This document shows, one piece after another, positions 60,078 through 64,000 of a DNA stretch of 64,000 nucleotides (the stretch's first letter is position 1; every line of letters begins with the position of its first letter). This DNA is from Maylandia zebra. Its lineage: Eukaryota; Chordata; Actinopteri; Cichliformes; Cichlidae. A program made the translations under genes and the position numbers. The notes beneath the pieces are model-generated. The model was given only the letters and a program-made list of their open reading frames with translations, ran no database searches and was not told the DNA's origin. The stretch lies in the NCBI RefSeq assembly GCF_041146795.1, contig NC_135173.1, positions 56,224,865 to 56,288,864 on the forward strand. The letters run 5' to 3'.

Positions 60078-60333
60078 TCACGACAGCAGGTAACCCCACA
60101 TGTGGCGACTAAATTTAAAATTTAAATTTAAAAAACAAAACAAACTTCTGATTAGAAACAGTTTATTATGAATAGTACAGATCCCACATATTTATCTGAT
60201 CAACCTAAATGGTGGCACTTTAATATTACTGCATTAATATTACTGCAGTTGATGATGATAACCCTTTATTTCAGACATATAAAAGTTCAACCAAAGACAT
60301 GTAAACATGAAACACATAAAGGTTGAGGGAAAC

Positions 60334-61040
60334 TTAACCTTCCTGCCTTCTTGGGACCTTTTTGTGCCACTGCTATGTGTTAAATGGCTGCCATTTCCAC
60401 TGTGTTCAGTGGAATATAACCAAACTTGCCACAGGATAGTTTTTACCTGTCAATGTTAATATTCCAGTGTGAATTCCTTAAATCAGCCTAAAATGGCTGA
60501 GCAGCAGAAATCCCCACACCCATCACCCTGGGGACCATTTTCTGCCCATTGACTTCCATTATAAACGCTATTTTTCAACCCCAAATTATCATCATATGAT
60601 TTTATTTTTTCTTCTTTTCTTGGATGTCAATGAAGACTCAGGGCCTTGAAGTTTTAATTTTTAAATTGCAAAAAAAATGCAAAAAAAATAATGGCAGGTC
60701 AAAATGTATGTTGGTGCCAATCTTTGGTCCATCTAAAGGCCTACTTATAATGACAATCACATATTACTTCAACTGGTTTTTTGTGGAAATATTTAGTTTC
60801 GTTTTTTGGTTTTTGGGGCTTATAACACAGGGCGCTCATGTAATAACACTGGGATTTGAAGGGTTAAAACAACGAAAATATAATTAAAACTTTACATGAA
60901 TATTTCAGGGAGAAGTAGTTTTACAAGGTTGGCTAATTTAAAGTGGAATAAAATATGGATATATGGTCTTTTTATGGCGTGGCTGAGAATGGTCCCTAGG
61001 GTGATGGGTGTGAGTTTTTTAAAGGATGGCAGGAGGGTTA
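60334..61040. mobile_element. piggyBac-like MITE
   Basis: TTAA duplications at 60334-60337 and 61037-61040 enclose a 699-bp segment with ends CCTTCCTGCC and, reverse complemented, CCCTCCTGCC. A subterminal block cacacccatcaccctgggga (60514-60533) recurs inverted near the right end (60989-61013). TTAA plus short inverted ends is characteristic of piggyBac. No transposase frame; the 87-residue frame inside is not protein-like. Confidence 0.7.
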
Positions 61041-61099
61041 AATACAGGGGAAGAAGACACAAGGGGAATCTAATAAAGAAATGAACTTGGCTAACTTAA

Positions 61100-61175
61100 T
61101 GAACTTAAACATAAACATCAAAATAAACTAAAACTTAAACGCTGGGTCAACAGACCCAGGAATGTGACATTCTGT
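61100..61175 (-). repeat. LTR-end-like fragment
   Basis: The run acttaaacgctgggtcaaca followed by gacccaggaatgtgaca resembles the right end of the solo LTR at 37.82-37.86 kb (ccctgggtcgacgacccagg). Short and partial. Confidence 0.35.
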
Positions 61176-61504
61176 TGATTTACCTTATCCATCATTACCT
61201 CCACTTCCCCTCAGCACTGGCATACGCTTGACACAAAGAAAAAAAAAGAAAGGAAAATCGATTTATAAATGTAGATATAATGATAAATATAATTCAGATC
61301 AAAATCAGCAAATGGAACTATGAGGGAGGATGTTTGAGGCTTATTTTTTATATGCAGTGGAAAAATCGTGTTTATTTTTACGATATGTCCTAGATTTGGA
61401 TCAGTTTTTAACATATACCAGTTCAAAGGTTTTTTACTTAATCTGCACTAACTGGTCTAGATAATTAAAAATAAATATTCACATCTTAAAAGATACAAGT
61501 AGAA

Positions 61505-61510
61505 TTTATT
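61505..61510 (-). terminator. Candidate poly(A) signal, PAR1/3-type gene B
   Basis: TTTATT (AATAAA on the gene strand) lies about 325 bases after the stop codon, in the 3' flank conserved with gene A. Confidence 0.6.
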
Positions 61511-61831
61511 GAACACATAAAAACACATCTCACCCGGGTAAGCCTGACTGCTCCTGAACCATCATGAGTTCTCCTATTGAGGATTGGTGTCAGTGTCCCT
61601 TTTGGCATCTGTGACTGATCATGTGTGTCTATGAAACAAAGATTTAAAGCTGTTTCTGTTGAGATAGCCGTGGAAGGTATTCAGTTCATTCTGATCATGA
61701 AGAATGATATGCCCAGAACTCTAAACGCTCCTGCTAGCTACGTGCTCATGTTCACAGCTTCTGAAATTTCATGACAAATCACTGATGTTATTTTATAACT
61801 TTAACAGCTAAGAGTCATTTAAAATATCAGC

Positions 61832-62976
61832 TCAGAGGAGTAGTATTTTCTTATTTTGGCTTCTGAGGCTTGATTGAAAAGAACCCCCTCTGGTGGAGAT
61901 GTTTTTTCCAGACCTCCTGAATCTCCATGAAGAAGTTGCTGACTGAGTGATATCTCTGCGCTGTGTAATGCTCTTACACTTGACCATGTTGGATAGTCGT
62001 TTCTGGCACTGGGAGGATCCAAAGTAGTAGAGCAGGGGATCCAGGAGGCAGTTCAGACTTCCCAAACACAGAAACACCAGATAGAGTGCGTAAGAGCCAT
62101 CAGGTGCCTCCTGGCTCTTCTCGGTGTTAAACTGCAGGTAGTGTGCAAGCAGCAGACAGTTTGTGGGCATGAAACACAGTAAAAATATCACCAGCACAGT
62201 CAATGTCATCACCATTGCTCTTCTTCTCCTCTGTGATGTTCCTGGAACATCATGTTGGACTCTGCTCAATGACCAGATTATCTGAGCGTAGGACACCACT
62301 GTGATGAGCAGAGGCAGGAAGAAGAGGACACAGCAGATGGTGAGGAAGTATGTCTTTAACCAGGCGATCTTATCTGTAGAGTGGACATCATGGCAGGTGG
62401 TGATGTTCAACTCACTGACGTAAAATGTCTGGTGGATGGTAAAAAGGGGAATCGAGCCAGCGAAGGATAGCATCCACATGATTATGCAGGCTATGACTGC
62501 AGCCTGTGGGCTCCTCCAAGTAAGAGATGCTATAGGGTAAGCTACAGCAAGTAGACGGTCCACACTGATGCAAGCTATGAGAAGAACAGAACAATACATG
62601 TTCCAGTAAAAGGCAGCAGTGACCACGCTGCACATCGACGGGCCAAATTTCCAGTTGTTGCCTTCAAAGTGGTAGGAGATCTTGAAGGGGAGCATCAGTG
62701 CAAAGAGCAGATCAGCTAAGGCCAGGTTCACCATATAGATTGCAGCTGGCTTCTTGGGACGGATCCCCCAAGCAAAGACAATCACGGCACAGAAGTTAAT
62801 TGGCACACTGATGGAGCAGACCAGCGTGTAGAAGAAAGGTAAAAGGATGATGGACACAGTGCCAGTTAGAAACTTCAGTGCCTCTTCTGAAAGTCCAAAA
62901 GATGTTTTATTTGATGAATTATGTGGTGAATTATTATTATCATGGATAAAAACTGCTCCAGATGCTCCATGCGCTC
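61832..62976 (-). CDS. Protease-activated receptor, PAR1/PAR3-type (gene B), exon 2
   Basis: The main exon of the fourth receptor, a close paralogue of gene A (for example LPFKISYHFEGNNWKFG, AAFYWNMYCSVLLIACISV and EKSQEAPDGSYALYLVF in both). The acceptor is ttaaaacag at 62977, and 380 complete codons follow a split first codon. The N-terminus reads AHGASGAVFIHD, then four closely spaced sequons (including NSS and NKT) and TSFGLSEEALKFLTG. No classical tethered ligand is evident. If exon 1 ends in A or C, the split codon is Arg and the new N-terminus would be AHGASG. Loop 2 has NITTCHDV; the tail is longer than in gene A, with SSWRFRRSGKN. The signal-peptide exon was not found up to the window end, so intron 1 exceeds 1 kb or the gene is incomplete here. 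Confidence 0.9.
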
Positions 62977-64000
62977 CTGTTTTAAAAACAAAATAGACTT
63001 GTCAGTGAATTCTAAAAAACAGAAATCAAAGGTTATTTGCTGGATATAAAACTATGATGGTAACATTTTCTTAGAGTTTACAAATCAGAAACAGACGCAG
63101 TTTTAAATCTGTTTGTCCGCTGAATTTACTTTTTAAACAAAAGAATTAAAACACATCCAAAGTCTTCTCTTGTCTAGTTTTGCCCTAAAACTTGCACAAA
63201 GCTCAGCGACTGGGATGGTTTGCCAATTAAAGGTCTCTCATCTCAGTTGCAAGCAACTGCAACCAACAAATAAAGCTTATCCATCCATCCATCCATCCAT
63301 CCAAAATAACATTGATGAGGCTAGTCTTCGGATGCTGCTGTTTGGTCACAACAACTCAGTCTGACCTTTACGTGTGCACAAATTTGACAGACCCAAGAAC
63401 ATTATCTCAAATATATTTTAAAAGGAAATGCATATCACAGTTTCAATTTCTGAACATGGTGAATATAATCTGATGTAAAATTTGTGTATACCTTTCAACA
63501 CTAATGTTCCTCTTCAGATGTGCAAGCTGCCAGTGCCATAGCCATCAGTGCAAGACTATACATGCAGGCTTTTGAACTAAGGGCTGATAACATGCCTGAT
63601 GTTTGCTTTCCTTTTTAGTCTGTACCAAGGTCATTATAGTTAACTAAAGCTAAACTAAAACTAAACATGGATGTGAAAAAAAAAGCATTTTAAATAATTA
63701 AGATGAAATAAAAACTACAAATTTGAACAATTATGTGAAGTTGGAAACTAAAATAAAACTAAAACTAAGGTAAAATATGGATGAAACATCTTTGCTTTCT
63801 GACATATGCCCTCCATCCAATAATTATAATTTAAAAAACTATAACAAACACCGAAAACCATTCAAAATGAACTAAAACTTAACATAAAAAATTGAAACTA
63901 AAACAAAAATAATCCCCCTCTCGACACTAACTGACACTAAACAAAACGGGAAATCTTTAAAAAAATCATTAGAAAATATAAAAATATAACTCTTGTCTGG
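62977..64000. other. Intron 1 or upstream of PAR gene B
   Basis: Contains a CCAT tetranucleotide run at 63280-63302. From about 63630 to the window end there is an 'aactaaaactaaa'-rich stretch typical of a dispersed fish repeat. A signal-like frame on the minus strand near 63545 meets a stop before any donor, so it was not accepted as exon 1. Confidence 0.45.
63280..63302. repeat. CCAT tetranucleotide microsatellite
   Basis: About six uninterrupted units. Confidence 0.8.

Noticed and set aside
60624-60887. 87-residue plus-strand frame
   Set aside because: It lies wholly inside the piggyBac-like MITE and has low-complexity K/F-rich composition.
63520-63575. Signal-peptide exon for PAR gene B (MAMALAACTSEE on the minus strand)
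   Set aside because: The frame reaches a stop before any donor site, so it cannot join to exon 2.

Overview
The window is nuclear DNA from a ray-finned fish. It has vertebrate genes with short GT-AG introns, fish-type repeats (L2-like and other LINEs, Tc1-like transposons, V-SINE-like and tRNA-derived SINEs, hAT- and piggyBac-like MITEs, solo LTRs) and long (TA)n tracts. The gene set CRHBP, S100Z, CH25H-like and protease-activated receptors (PARs) matches the CRHBP-S100Z-F2RL1-F2R-F2RL2 block of human chromosome 5q13. A percomorph such as a cichlid is plausible, but the species is not proven by the sequence.

Layout. 1-6.1 kb: intergenic, with two decayed Tc1-like copies, one carrying a SINE. 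6.2-9.5 kb: crhbp (+), seven coding exons, complete, with a TATA box. 9.5-16.1 kb: mostly unremarkable, with a LINE tail and a large (TATC)n/(TA)n tract between inverted repeats. 16.1-18.9 kb: s100z (-), two coding exons. 19-33 kb: a repeat graveyard, including an LTR with an L2-like fragment inside it, an antisense LINE interrupted by a hAT-type MITE with an intact 8-bp target duplication, and Tc1-like relics. 33.4-34.8 kb: an intronless cholesterol 25-hydroxylase-like gene (+). 36-38 kb: an L2-like LINE split by a solo LTR. 40 kb: another antisense LINE. 44.6-63 kb: four PAR genes, all on the minus strand. Two are PAR2-type (f2rl1) and two are close PAR1/PAR3-type paralogues. Between the last two lie decayed remnants of at least two further PAR units.

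Biology. PARs are G protein-coupled receptors that a protease activates by cutting the extracellular N-terminus, exposing a tethered ligand. The two PAR2 genes encode different predicted ligands (TFIGQK and GFTGTE). The two PAR1/3-type genes have short N-termini with no clear classical ligand. The other genes (a CRH-binding secreted protein, a calcium-binding S100 protein and a sterol hydroxylase) are neighbours by ancestry rather than parts of one pathway.

The most interesting signal is this evolving PAR cluster: tandem duplication, ligand divergence, a tail-length difference between sister genes, and fossil units recognisable by their conserved 5' and 3' flanks. I saw no wholly new biological system.
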